Positions 28,653 through 36,757 of a stretch of DNA of 64,000 nt are shown in pieces. This stretch comes from Poindextera sp963706385. Its GTDB lineage: Bacteria; Pseudomonadota; Alphaproteobacteria; Caulobacterales; Caulobacteraceae. The stretch is from contig OY970153.1 of the NCBI GenBank assembly GCA_963706385.1, positions 2,666,001-2,730,000 on the forward strand. Direction: 5' to 3'. The translations under genes and the position numbers were made by a program. The notes beneath the pieces were generated by a model. The model searched no databases, was not told the origin of the DNA, and saw only the letters and a program-made list of their open reading frames with translations. Within the stretch, counting starts at the first letter, position 1. Every line of letters begins with the position of its first letter.

Positions 28653-29848
28653 CGTGAACCTTTGACCAAGGTGTTCATGTCGTCTTCGACGTAGTAGAAG
28701 CCCGCGCCGTCCGGCGTCATGGCGATACCGAAGAGGTCGCCGTTGCCTGGAGGCGACTGAGCCTGATCGGAGTCGATCCACTGGGCGTAAATCTGCTTGC
28801 CCGAAGTTGGATCGACCTCGACGAGCTGACCGTTTTTGCCGTTGCAGACCAGAAGATGGCCTTGCGGCGTCCAGGTCATGGCCAGCGGCCATTGCAGTAG
28901 TTCGCCTTGGGTCATCACCCGACCGGTTCCAGCGCTCGTGGCGCGACTGACGGCGTCGGGGATGGCGGTGATCACGTTGTCCAGGCCGTCGGTGACATAG
29001 AGCGTATTGTCCTTGTCGAGCGCCAGGCCTGTCGGCCCGAACAGGAAATTGTCGCGGTCTGCGCGCTGGGCGAAGCCGTCGCCGACAACCGTCTGGCTGA
29101 CCAGCACGGGCGGCTTGCCCTCCAGTATCGACAGCTCCAGCCGCAGCACCGTCGCCTTGCGCACGATGACGGGATAGCGGGTCGTGGGGTCGAGCACGTC
29201 GGGACCGGGGACGCCGAACCCCGCCATGCTGATGAACAGCGTCGCGGTCGAGCCATTGTCGATGGTGGCCATATTGCCCCACGGGTCGTTGATCGTCGGT
29301 CCCGACCAGGTGGCGACCAGCTTGCCGTCGCGGTCGAGCACCAGAAGACAACCATCGCCTTTGGTTTTCGTGGTGCCGTCCGTGCTCGGCGTGCTGCCGA
29401 CGATCACCCAACCGCTCTTCAGCATGGTCATGGCCGTCGACAGGCCGACGCCGCCAGGGCACTGCGCCAGCTTCTGCGGGACCTGGGCGAACAGGCGGGT
29501 CTGTTTGGTGGTCGGGTTGTAGTCGACGATCGTCGTGCCCGTGCCCTGCAAATTCGAGATGTTGTTGAAGTTGTCGACCAGAACGTCGTCCTTCTGGATC
29601 TTTCCGGCCGAGACCGGCGCCACCACGACCGCGTAGGGATTGAGGTCGCCATTGTCCGTCACCGTCGACGTCAAGGTGATGTGCCGATGGATGGTTTCAA
29701 GAAAACCCTGCGGCGCGACCGCTTGCGCGCTATCGCCCGCGCAGAGCCAAATGAACGCCGCAAGCGCGAACCCAGGTCGTGGCCCCCGTGCCCAGCGGCG
29801 TTGAACGCCAGTCTTTCGTAACTCGATCATCATTCGCGGATCATCCAT
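28649..29848 (-). CDS. secreted NHL-type beta-propeller protein
   Basis: This 399-residue exported protein has a hydrophobic signal segment (about 26-43, AFIWLCAGDSAQA). Repeated propeller-like blades follow, e.g. FGPTGLALDKDNTLYVTDGLDN, WPLAMTWTPQGHLLVCNGKNGQ and FGIAMTPDGAGFYYVED, fitting an NHL/SGL fold. No catalytic residues are evident; it may bind a ligand or partner in the periplasm. The ATG at 29848 follows the porin stop by one base (TGAGATG) and its own stop overlaps the peroxidase start, so the three proteins should be made together. The second and third ATG (residues 6 and 7) are alternative starts. Confidence 0.85.
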   Translation of the reverse strand: MDDPRMMIELRKTGVQRRWARGPRPGFALAAFIWLCAGDSAQAVAPQGFLETIHRHITLTSTVTDNGDLNPYAVVVAPVSAGKIQKDDVLVDNFNNISNLQGTGTTIVDYNPTTKQTRLFAQVPQKLAQCPGGVGLSTAMTMLKSGWVIVGSTPSTDGTTKTKGDGCLLVLDRDGKLVATWSGPTINDPWGNMATIDNGSTATLFISMAGFGVPGPDVLDPTTRYPVIVRKATVLRLELSILEGKPPVLVSQTVVGDGFAQRADRDNFLFGPTGLALDKDNTLYVTDGLDNVITAIPDAVSRATSAGTGRVMTQGELLQWPLAMTWTPQGHLLVCNGKNGQLVEVDPTSGKQIYAQWIDSDQAQSPPGNGDLFGIAMTPDGAGFYYVEDDMNTLVKGSR

Positions 29849-29849
29849 C

Positions 29850-31361
29850 TCAGAACAGGATATTCGTGCGTGCGCCGACGACGAGTTCGTCCTTGACGCG
29901 CTGCGTCGGATCGCTCGGATTGGCGACGCCGCCGCCTGGATTGAACACGTACTGCGCGTCCGGCTGCAATTGCAGCCAGGGCGTCACTTGATACTGGTAG
30001 GTCGCCTCTACATAGGTCTCGCCACCACGCGCCGGATTGAACGCACTCGTCTCCACGGCGACATCACGGTCGTGGGCGGAGGCCTGCCGGCTGACGTGGG
30101 CATAGCCCATGCCGAGGCCGAAGGTGTCGTCGGTTCGGTAGGTCAATGGGTCGCGCATGACCACGCCCGCGTTCAGACTGAAGTCGACGAGATTGCGGTC
30201 GGCCAGCGGCGCGCCCATCGCGCGGGCGAAGACGCTGACCGTGCGATTGGGGTCTTTGCCGCTGCGCCAGACCATCTGATCGACCACGGCGTAGATCGCA
30301 TAATCTCCCTGATGCCGACGCGGCGAGCCGTCGCTGGCGGGGTCGGCCAGCAATAGACCTGCGTTGTCGTATCGTTGGTCGGCGAAGTTCTCGGTGTCGC
30401 ACCAGACGCCGAGCCGGTAGATGCGGGCCAGGGGCTGGGCTTGGCCGGGCGAGACCATGCCACCCAACGCCGGATAGGAATACTGCAGTTCTGCGATGAC
30501 CAGAGCGCCGCGATTCAGCGGGAAGCTGGTCCCGTATGGGTTACTGATCTGCGGGTCGATATTCGTGTCCTCGGCCGGGCTGCCGCTGAACACGCCGACC
30601 AGGATGTTGACCGGATCGATCGGGCGCTCGCGCACCCGCACGCCCAACGCCGACAGCGGATAGGCCGGTCCGCCTCCGGGCAGGTCGGCGGATGGCAGCA
30701 TCGGCCAACCGAACATGGTGTTGACGAAAGTGAGGGCATTGTTGCTGACCATGAACTCCTGGTCGAGGCTCTGCTGACCGATCTTGATGTCCAGCCGGTC
30801 CTCATCGAGGAACTTCTGATCGTACCAGGCCTCCCAGAGCCGCGTCGATCGGTCGGCCTCGATACCGCTCGCCGTCTGCAGGCTTCGCAGGTTGTCGGCG
30901 CTCAGGTTGCGCCCGTGGATTTGCAACGCGCTGACATTGAACGTCCCGCCATACCAGCCGAACGCGCGCTGGGTGCTGAGCTGCGATACGGCCTGGGTCA
31001 GGCCGTCGTAATCGAAGCCGCGCCGCGCGCCGCCGGTGAGGTTGCCCAGGCCCTCGCTGGTTTCCTCCACCGCCAGGGATAGGCCATGGCGGCTGAGCGC
31101 CGAGCGCAATCCCCACATATCGCCGAACAGGCCGGCATTGCGCCGCCAGTTCTTCAGAAAATCGAACGCGCCTTCATTCGTCGAGGCCCCGGCCTGATCC
31201 GAAACGACCGGGATAGAGATGACTGGCGGAGCGGCGCTCGCGCCTCCAATCGTGACCAGCAGCGTCGCGCCAGCGATGAACGCCGCCGCCGGATAGACGG
31301 ACCCTATTCGCCTGGCTTTGGCTGGAGGCCGAACGGGCGCGCCCTGGCGATCTGATCTCAT
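29850..31361 (-). CDS. OprB-family carbohydrate-selective porin
   Basis: The 503-residue protein has a basic N-terminus and hydrophobic signal (YPAAAFIAGATLLVTIGGASA). It shows the OprB pattern: NAGLFGDMWGLRSALSRHGLSLAVEET, a helical/barrel region with GVWCDTENFADQR, and a C-terminus ending in aromatic Phe (GARTNILF) as in outer-membrane barrels. OprB porins classically pass sugars, but the family is broader. The frame is open to 31418; ATG 31361 after CGGAA is preferred. It leads the operon with the propeller and peroxidase genes, with a Fur-like box 63 bases upstream. Confidence 0.9.
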   Translation of the reverse strand: MRSDRQGAPVRPPAKARRIGSVYPAAAFIAGATLLVTIGGASAAPPVISIPVVSDQAGASTNEGAFDFLKNWRRNAGLFGDMWGLRSALSRHGLSLAVEETSEGLGNLTGGARRGFDYDGLTQAVSQLSTQRAFGWYGGTFNVSALQIHGRNLSADNLRSLQTASGIEADRSTRLWEAWYDQKFLDEDRLDIKIGQQSLDQEFMVSNNALTFVNTMFGWPMLPSADLPGGGPAYPLSALGVRVRERPIDPVNILVGVFSGSPAEDTNIDPQISNPYGTSFPLNRGALVIAELQYSYPALGGMVSPGQAQPLARIYRLGVWCDTENFADQRYDNAGLLLADPASDGSPRRHQGDYAIYAVVDQMVWRSGKDPNRTVSVFARAMGAPLADRNLVDFSLNAGVVMRDPLTYRTDDTFGLGMGYAHVSRQASAHDRDVAVETSAFNPARGGETYVEATYQYQVTPWLQLQPDAQYVFNPGGGVANPSDPTQRVKDELVVGARTNILF

Positions 31362-31423
31362 GCCAAATTCCGTACCGAACGCTTGGTCGGCCGCCACGTT
31401 GCAAAAACGACCGCTCACTCTTT

Positions 31424-31442
31424 ATTGCGAGTTATTCGCAAT
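31424..31442 (-). promoter_or_regulatory. Fur-like operator palindrome
   Basis: ATTGCGA (31424-31430) and TCGCAAT (31436-31442) form a perfect 7-base inverted repeat around GTTAT. It closely resembles Fur boxes of the TTGCGAATNATTCGCAA type seen in proteobacteria. It lies 63-81 bases before the porin ATG, where it could overlap the promoter, implying iron-repressed expression of the operon. Confidence 0.6.
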
Positions 31443-31551
31443 AGCAACCATTCACGGTCACGCGCCTTAACCTGGATCAAGTTGAACCGAAAATGTGAGG
31501 CTGCCCTACAGCTTGCCTCCGCGCCGCCCAACCCTATCAGGCAGCTCCGCA

Positions 31552-31650
31552 TTGCGCCGCCTGGGCTCGGACGGTCAGCAGATCGTCACGCTTAACGAGG
31601 CGATCGCCCTGCTGACCCAGGAGGCCGCGCCGCCGTATCCGCGGGGTTAG
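31552..31650 (+). pseudogene. displaced 3' end of a thrS gene
   Basis: These 99 bases encode the last 33 codons of a ThrS, starting LRRLGSDGQQIVTLNEAIAL and ending with TAG. They align without gaps to 27238-27336: 81 of 99 bases agree, including all but two of the first 42, and most changes are silent. The sequence just before it is unrelated to thrS. It has no start and is not a functional gene. Confidence 0.9.
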
Positions 31651-31677
31651 AGCCGTGTGAGCCGACCAGCGCGGCTA

Positions 31678-32178
31678 TTAAGGAAGCAGGCGGAAGGAAT
31701 TTAGGAACTTGAGCGCTTCGGGATCGTCCGAGCCCTGCGGCGACTGGGTGATGACCTGGTAGACCTTCTTGTTCGCCACGAACACCCGCGCCCGCTCGGT
31801 CGGATTGTTGCCCCGGTCGATGGTCAGTTCGCGGCCGACCACCTTGCCGAGGGTGACATTGCTGTGGGCCTTCACCGTCCCATCCGCGCTCTGCACCATG
31901 GCCTGGGGAATGTCCGTGAGAATCTGCTGGTCGGTCTTGTCCGTGTTCGTAGTGTCGCTCACCGCCACGACCAGGTCACGCCCATCCTGAACCGCCTCCA
32001 CCTGGAACATGTGCGGCGTGCCCTCCTTGGCGGAGGGCGGGGTGTCCTTGACCGTGGGAGGAACGCGGAACGAGGCGGCGAAGCCCCAGGTCGGATAGGT
32101 GGATTCCTTCCACGGCTTCGCGCAGGCCGTCAGGCCGAGCAGCGAAACAGCGAGCGTGGCGGCTGTGATGATGCGCAT
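31678..32178 (-). CDS. small lipoprotein of unknown function
   Basis: The 166-residue precursor has a signal ending in lipobox LTAC (Cys19). The mature part (about 150 residues) contains a Lys/Pro-rich stretch and a C-terminal segment ARVFVANKKVYQVITQSP followed by EALKFLNSFRLL. That is the pattern of small extracytoplasmic PsbP/MOG1-like domains. A strong AGGGAGG site precedes the ATG. No partner is suggested by context. Confidence 0.85.
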   Translation of the reverse strand: MRIITAATLAVSLLGLTACAKPWKESTYPTWGFAASFRVPPTVKDTPPSAKEGTPHMFQVEAVQDGRDLVVAVSDTTNTDKTDQQILTDIPQAMVQSADGTVKAHSNVTLGKVVGRELTIDRGNNPTERARVFVANKKVYQVITQSPQGSDDPEALKFLNSFRLLP

Positions 32179-32243
32179 GAAACCTCCCTGAGTTTAGGAA
32201 AACCTAAGCCGCCGCGCCACGCAAGGCTAGCGGTCTTACACGT

Positions 32244-33152
32244 CTAATTTGGCCGCGGCGGGAAAACGCCCGCGCGGGTGAGCGCCGAAGGGGCGGCCTT
32301 GCCCAGCTGCTCGCCGATCCACCGGCCGGTCTCGATCAGGCCGTCCAGATCCAGGCCCGTCTCGATGCCCGCCCGGTTCAGCATGTAGACCAGGTCCTCG
32401 GTCGCGATATTGCCGGTCGCGGCGGGAGCGAAGGGGCAACCGCCGATGCCGCCGCAGCTCGCGTCCAGCACGTCCACTCCCGCCTCGACGCTGGCGTAGG
32501 CGTTGGCCAGGCCGGTGTTGCGGGTGTTGTGGAAATGCATGCGGATGCGCGCGTCCGGCGCGGCCTCGCGCACCGCCTCGATACGTGCGCGTACGCCCCA
32601 GGGATCGGCCACCCCGATGGTGTCGCCCAGCGCGATTTCGCCAATGCCGACGCCGGCGGCCTCGCGGGCGATGGCGGCGACCTGACCGACGCTGACCTCG
32701 CCGTCGAACGGATCGCCGAACGCCACCGAAATCGTCAGGGACAGCGCCGGCCCGCCGCTGACCGCCCGCCGCTCGGCGATCGCGGCCATGGCGGCGACCT
32801 GCTCGGCGACGCTGGCGCCTTGGTTGCGGATGCCGAAACCGTCGGAGGCGCAGACCACGACATTGGCCTCGTCGCAGCCGGCGGCCACGGCCCGCTCCCA
32901 GCCGCGCTGGTTGAGCACCAGGCCGATGCGCGAGCGGTCGCTGGCGCGGGGCAGGGCGGCCATCACCTCTTCGGCGCCGGCCATCTGCGGCACCCGGCGC
33001 GGATTGACGAAGGAGACCGCCTCGATCCGCCGCACGCCGCAGGCCTCCAGGCGATGGATGAATTCGACCTTCCGGTCCACCCCCAGACTGGTTGACTCGT
33101 TCTGCAGGCCGTCGCGCGGGCCGACCTCGACGATCTCGATGCGCTGGCTCAT
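32244..33152 (-). CDS. hydroxymethylglutaryl-CoA lyase-like enzyme
   Basis: This 302-residue TIM-barrel protein has the HMG-CoA lyase pattern: VEVGPRDGLQNE at the N-terminus with catalytic Arg/Asp, AVSFVNPRRVPQMA, metal ligands in MHFHNTRNTG, and the signature GGIGGCPFAPAATGNIATED containing the catalytic Cys. HMG-CoA lyase ends leucine breakdown, giving acetoacetate and acetyl-CoA. No other leucine catabolic gene is near; it overlaps the upstream glycosyltransferase by 4 bases, an unusual pairing. Confidence 0.93.
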   Translation of the reverse strand: MSQRIEIVEVGPRDGLQNESTSLGVDRKVEFIHRLEACGVRRIEAVSFVNPRRVPQMAGAEEVMAALPRASDRSRIGLVLNQRGWERAVAAGCDEANVVVCASDGFGIRNQGASVAEQVAAMAAIAERRAVSGGPALSLTISVAFGDPFDGEVSVGQVAAIAREAAGVGIGEIALGDTIGVADPWGVRARIEAVREAAPDARIRMHFHNTRNTGLANAYASVEAGVDVLDASCGGIGGCPFAPAATGNIATEDLVYMLNRAGIETGLDLDGLIETGRWIGEQLGKAAPSALTRAGVFPPRPN

Positions 33153-34846
33153 CGGGCGCCTCCTTGATCGGGGTTTGAACGTTCGGGCGAGCTGTCCGAG
33201 CGGTAGAGGCTCAACTCATCGGCGCGCCCGATCGAATAGTCCAGGCCCGTGGCCGACCCGACCGCGCTCGCCTTCAGCCCGTCGGCGGCCAGTTCGTGAC
33301 GGAAGGCGGCCTCCTGGCGGTGTTCGACCACCACCGGCCGGCCCTCTGAGATAGCCTCGGCCGCATCGCCCACGTCGCCGAACTCGGTCTCGGTGCCAAG
33401 CAGGAAGACCAAGCTGGGCTCGGCGAAGCCGACCACGGTGACTGGCCCGGGAGTCAGGCCGTCGCGCGGGTCGAGGCGGGCTTGGTCGAGCGCGGCGACA
33501 ATGCGGCGCGACAGCCAGAGCGGCTCCAGTCGCGGCGCCAAGCCGGCGAGCGCGGCGTGCGCCCCGATGCCAAGCGCCAGGGCTGCGGCGAGGCCCGTGC
33601 GCGGCCTGGGCGAGAGCACGGCGGCGCCGCCCGCCAGGGCGGCGAGCATCGCCAGAACCTCCGCCGCGAGGCTCCAGCCGAGTGAGGCGGCTTGGCCGAA
33701 CTTGGCCTGCAGCCACCCGGCGACCGCGGCGAGGGCGATCCCCGCGATCAGCGACAGTCCCGCGCCGATCCAGGCGCTCCATCGGCCGATCGGCCGAGCA
33801 AGCGCGACCGCGGCCAGCCAGGCGAGCGCGCCGTAGACCGGCAGGGGGTAGTGGATGAGCTTGGTCGGCATGGCCTCGAACACCAGCCAGGTCGGCGCCA
33901 GCCAGGCCAGCGCGAAGCGCGCTCCGGGCTCGGCGCGGGCTTTCCAACCGAGATTCAGCGCCGCCGGCAGCAGCGCGCTCGCCGGGAACAGCAGGAAGAT
34001 GGCCGCCAGGCTATGCAGGCCCGGAGGCGCGCCATGGCTGGAATCGCCGCCCACCAGCTTGGAGGCCAGGTCGCCGCCGATCGATCCAGCCCAGAACGCC
34101 CCGTCGGTCTTGACCGTGATGGCCACCGCCCAGGGCCCAACGATCGCCGCGAGCGCAATCAGGCCCCAGCCCCAGCCCAGGGTGCGCGCCCAGGGCGCCT
34201 TGCGGTCCCAGGCCCAGAGCGTCAGGCCCGTGAGCACGGCGACCATCGGCCCCACCGGACCCTTGTCCAGCATGGCCAGCGCCAGGCCGAGCCAGAACAG
34301 GGTCTTGGCGCCGCGCCCGCCGCCCGCCGCATCCTCCCGCGAGGCGGCGTAGATCCGGGCGAAGGCCGCCATGGCCAGGGTGGTCGATCCGCACAACACC
34401 GCGTCGGTCTTGGCGATGCCGGCTTCGGTCGAGAGCAATAGGCTGCTGGCGAGGATCGCGCCGGCCAAAAGCCCGATCCCGGCGGTGAAGAACCGCGCCA
34501 CGCCCCAGGCCAGGGCCCCCGCCGCCAGCATGGCGCCCAGCAGCGAGGGGACCCGATAGGCCCAGATCTGGCGGGCCTGCGGCGAAGATAGGATCGAAAC
34601 GCTCGCGGCCTGCAGCCAGTTGATCGCCACCGGCTTTTTGTCGCGCGGGTGGTCCTGGTAGCGGATGGAGACGAAATCGCCGGTCTCCAGCATCTGGGCG
34701 GTCGCCTGGGCGAACAGCGACTCGTCACGGTCGAGCGGCGGCAGGGCGATCAGCCCGGGCAGGCCGGCGATCAGCGCGACCAGCGCCGCCAGCAGCGGGC
34801 CCCTCCAGCCGCGCGCCAGGCCGTCCAGGCGAGTCTCTTGCGTCAT
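33149..34846 (-). CDS. ArnT-like membrane glycosyltransferase (GT83/PMT type)
   Basis: This 565-residue polytopic protein has about 11 membrane segments. The first periplasmic loop carries the conserved acidic pair in LPPLDRDESLFAQATAQML, the substrate-binding motif of ArnT/PMT enzymes, and a later LDKGPVGPMVAVL also fits the family. Such enzymes transfer a sugar from an undecaprenyl carrier to lipid A or another acceptor on the periplasmic face. A GT2 gene starts 51 bases away in the opposite direction and may make the lipid-linked donor. Confidence 0.88.
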   Translation of the reverse strand: MTQETRLDGLARGWRGPLLAALVALIAGLPGLIALPPLDRDESLFAQATAQMLETGDFVSIRYQDHPRDKKPVAINWLQAASVSILSSPQARQIWAYRVPSLLGAMLAAGALAWGVARFFTAGIGLLAGAILASSLLLSTEAGIAKTDAVLCGSTTLAMAAFARIYAASREDAAGGGRGAKTLFWLGLALAMLDKGPVGPMVAVLTGLTLWAWDRKAPWARTLGWGWGLIALAAIVGPWAVAITVKTDGAFWAGSIGGDLASKLVGGDSSHGAPPGLHSLAAIFLLFPASALLPAALNLGWKARAEPGARFALAWLAPTWLVFEAMPTKLIHYPLPVYGALAWLAAVALARPIGRWSAWIGAGLSLIAGIALAAVAGWLQAKFGQAASLGWSLAAEVLAMLAALAGGAAVLSPRPRTGLAAALALGIGAHAALAGLAPRLEPLWLSRRIVAALDQARLDPRDGLTPGPVTVVGFAEPSLVFLLGTETEFGDVGDAAEAISEGRPVVVEHRQEAAFRHELAADGLKASAVGSATGLDYSIGRADELSLYRSDSSPERSNPDQGGAR

Positions 34847-34897
34847 CGCGGCTTTGATAGCACGAACCAGAGGGCTTCAACCCAGGGCGCGCATCCG

Positions 34898-35617
34898 ATG
34901 GACCCGGACTTCTCTGTTGTCGCGCCAGTGTTCAACGAGGAAGGCGCGGTCGCGTCGCTGGCGCGGGAGATCGCCGCGGCGTTCGAAGGCCTGGCCTATG
35001 AGATGATCTTTGTCGACGACGCCAGCCGTGACGGCACGCGCGCGGCGCTGGTCGCGCTGAAGGCCGAACTGCCGACCCTGCGGGTGATCGGCCACGGCCG
35101 CAACGCCGGGCAGAGCCGGGCGATCCGCACGGGAGTCCTGGCCGCGCGCGGAGCGATCATCGTCACCCTGGACGGTGACGGGCAGAACGATCCGGCCGAT
35201 GCGCCGCGTCTGGCCCGGCGGCTGGCGACCGCTCCGCCGGGCCTCGGTCTGATCGGCGGCGAGCGGACGAAGCGCCAGGACGGCCTCGCCAAGCGGCTCG
35301 CCTCGCGCTTGGCCAATGCGGTGCGCCGCGGGCTGTTCGGCGACCGCGCCAGGGACGGCGGCTGCGGGCTGAAGGCGATGCGCCGCGAGGCCTATCTGCG
35401 CCTGCCCTATTTCGACCACCAGCACCGTTTTCTGCCGGCCCTGTTGATCCGCGAGGGATATTCGGTGGCGTTCGAGCCGGTGGGCCATCGCCCACGACGT
35501 TGGGGCGCGTCGAAATACACCAACCTTGGCCGGCTGTGGGCCTCGATTTGGGATCTGATGGGCGTGGTCTGGCTGCGCGCACGCGCGCGCTCCCCCGGCG
35601 AGATCGAGCCTCTCTAA
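34898..35617 (+). CDS. family 2 glycosyltransferase
   Basis: The 239-residue protein is a GT-A type transferase with SVVAPVFNEEGAV, the nucleotide-binding FVDDASRDGTRA and the metal-binding TLDGDGQNDP motif. It then shows the DPM1-like GDRARDGGCGLKAMRREA and a C-terminal amphipathic region. It lacks the two membrane helices of ArnC/GtrB. It probably makes a polyprenyl-phosphate sugar. The frame is open upstream, but ATG 34898 gives the correct domain start. Confidence 0.9.
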   Translation: MDPDFSVVAPVFNEEGAVASLAREIAAAFEGLAYEMIFVDDASRDGTRAALVALKAELPTLRVIGHGRNAGQSRAIRTGVLAARGAIIVTLDGDGQNDPADAPRLARRLATAPPGLGLIGGERTKRQDGLAKRLASRLANAVRRGLFGDRARDGGCGLKAMRREAYLRLPYFDHQHRFLPALLIREGYSVAFEPVGHRPRRWGASKYTNLGRLWASIWDLMGVVWLRARARSPGEIEPL

Positions 35618-35710
35618 GGCGAGTTGCGGCTTTGCATCTCGCCCGCAAATCGGTCAGGCTGGAACTCGTGGGCATCGACGGGCCGCGGCGCGTTTGGAGG
35701 AGGAGGCGTC

Positions 35711-36133
35711 ATGCTGGGCGCGCTGCCGCTGCTAGCCCTGCCGGTGCTTCTGTACAACCTTCTGGCCCTGACCATCGCCGGCGGCTTTGGCGGGACCGGG
35801 ACGGACGAGCGCTTGTCGGCCAAGCTGTTCGCGGTTCCCATGGCCTCGCGCGCGGTCTGGGCGGTCAGCCTGGGCGACCTGCTGCTCGCCGCCGCTCTGG
35901 TGGTGCTGTTCGTCGAGCTGCTCAAATCGACCACCAGCCGTCAGGTGGCGATCGTCAACCACTCCCTGACCATGATCCTGTTCATCGGATGTCTGCTCGA
36001 GTTCCTGCTGTTTCCGGCCTTCGCCACTTCGACCTTCTTCCTTCTGGTCCTGATGGTTCTGCTGGATGTCTTGGCCGGGTTCATCGTCACCATCGCCGCC
36101 GCCCGTCGGGAGATCGATTTCCACAACGGCTGA
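35711..36133 (+). CDS. four-helix conserved membrane protein
   Basis: This 140-residue protein begins at ATG 35711 behind a strong GGAGGAGGAGG site. Four hydrophobic helices are clear (about 3-23, 46-66, 78-97 and 100-125). The last region reads TSTFFLLVLMVLLDVLAGFIVTIAAARREI, shared by many small alphaproteobacterial membrane proteins of unknown function. It follows the GT2 gene by 93 bases and may be co-transcribed with it. Confidence 0.85.
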   Translation: MLGALPLLALPVLLYNLLALTIAGGFGGTGTDERLSAKLFAVPMASRAVWAVSLGDLLLAAALVVLFVELLKSTTSRQVAIVNHSLTMILFIGCLLEFLLFPAFATSTFFLLVLMVLLDVLAGFIVTIAAARREIDFHNG

Positions 36134-36149
36134 AGCGAGCGGGATCGCG

Positions 36150-36227
36150 TCAGGTGAGGGCGGTGAAGATCAGGGCCACCACGAAGATGTCGAAGGTCTT
36201 GACGGCGAATGCGGCGAGGACGGGCAT
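36150..36227 (-). CDS. possible 25-residue membrane peptide
   Basis: A short frame encodes MPVLAAFAVKTFDIFVVALI plus FTALT, almost entirely one membrane helix. Ribosome binding is weak. The preceding 100 bases on this strand are less GC-rich than the surroundings, as a promoter might be. The sequence recalls the N-terminal anchor of SPFH/stomatin-like proteins, so it may be a relic. Confidence 0.3.
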   Translation of the reverse strand: MPVLAAFAVKTFDIFVVALIFTALT

Positions 36228-36325
36228 GGACAGCTCTGCGTTGGATACGAACGTGGTGAACGCAAAGCAAATATCGGGCCAATACGGCTTGGTGCTGGTA
36301 TTGGACGCCGCAGCGGAATCCGCAG

Positions 36326-36676
36326 CTATATCTCGGTCTTGGTGATCCGGCCGGTGCGCAGCCGCCGGTCGGCCGGCCCGGACCATTCGGCCTCGAGATA
36401 CGCGCTGCGCGCCTTGTCGAGCGTCTCGGGACCGCCGCGCAGACCGCGCTTCTGCCCGCCCTGACCCAGGAGCTGGGCGACGAAGGCGGCCAGGGCCGCG
36501 CGGCGCGACCGGGGCGGGGCGGGCTCGGACCGCGGTTCGCTCGTCACGGGCAGGCGCGCGCCGTGCGCTTCATCGGCGTCGGCGTGGATGTCCCGCGGAT
36601 CATCCTCACCAACCGAGCGCCGCGAGACGCGTCGCGCGCCGGGTGCGCCGCCGATCGGGGAAACGGGATCCGTCAT
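36326..36676 (-). CDS. conserved small hypothetical protein
   Basis: The 116-residue protein has a polar, Arg-rich N-terminal half and a well-ordered C-terminus: AALAAFVAQLLGQGGQKRGLRGG followed by ETLDKARSAYLEAEWSGP. Codon use is like neighbouring genes. No signal or membrane segment is present. Similar FVAQLL-containing small proteins occur in alphaproteobacteria, without known function. The ribosome site is weak. Confidence 0.6.
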   Translation of the reverse strand: MTDPVSPIGGAPGARRVSRRSVGEDDPRDIHADADEAHGARLPVTSEPRSEPAPPRSRRAALAAFVAQLLGQGGQKRGLRGGPETLDKARSAYLEAEWSGPADRRLRTGRITKTEI

Positions 36677-36757
36677 GTTCGCGCCGAGCCGTTGCGAAAT
36701 CGGCCGTCAGGGTGAGGGCGCCAGCGTTAAAAAGCCGTAGCGAGCCGATCTATCCGG

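Larger units (their letters stand above)
27337..31650. mobile_element. putative recombined-in cassette flanked by thrS 3' ends
   Basis: The segment begins after the intact thrS stop and ends with a second 99-base thrS tail in the same orientation. Between them is a three-gene operon on the opposite strand. The layout resembles the result of integration into, or homologous exchange at, a gene 3' end. No integrase, transposase or short inverted ends were found, so the mechanism is unknown and the boundaries are approximate. Confidence 0.45.

Noticed and set aside
28653..29462. N-terminal extension of the peroxidase frame to 29462
   Set aside because: The extra 270 codons overlap the propeller gene and read as Arg-rich nonsense; the Tat signal at ATG 28652 defines the start.
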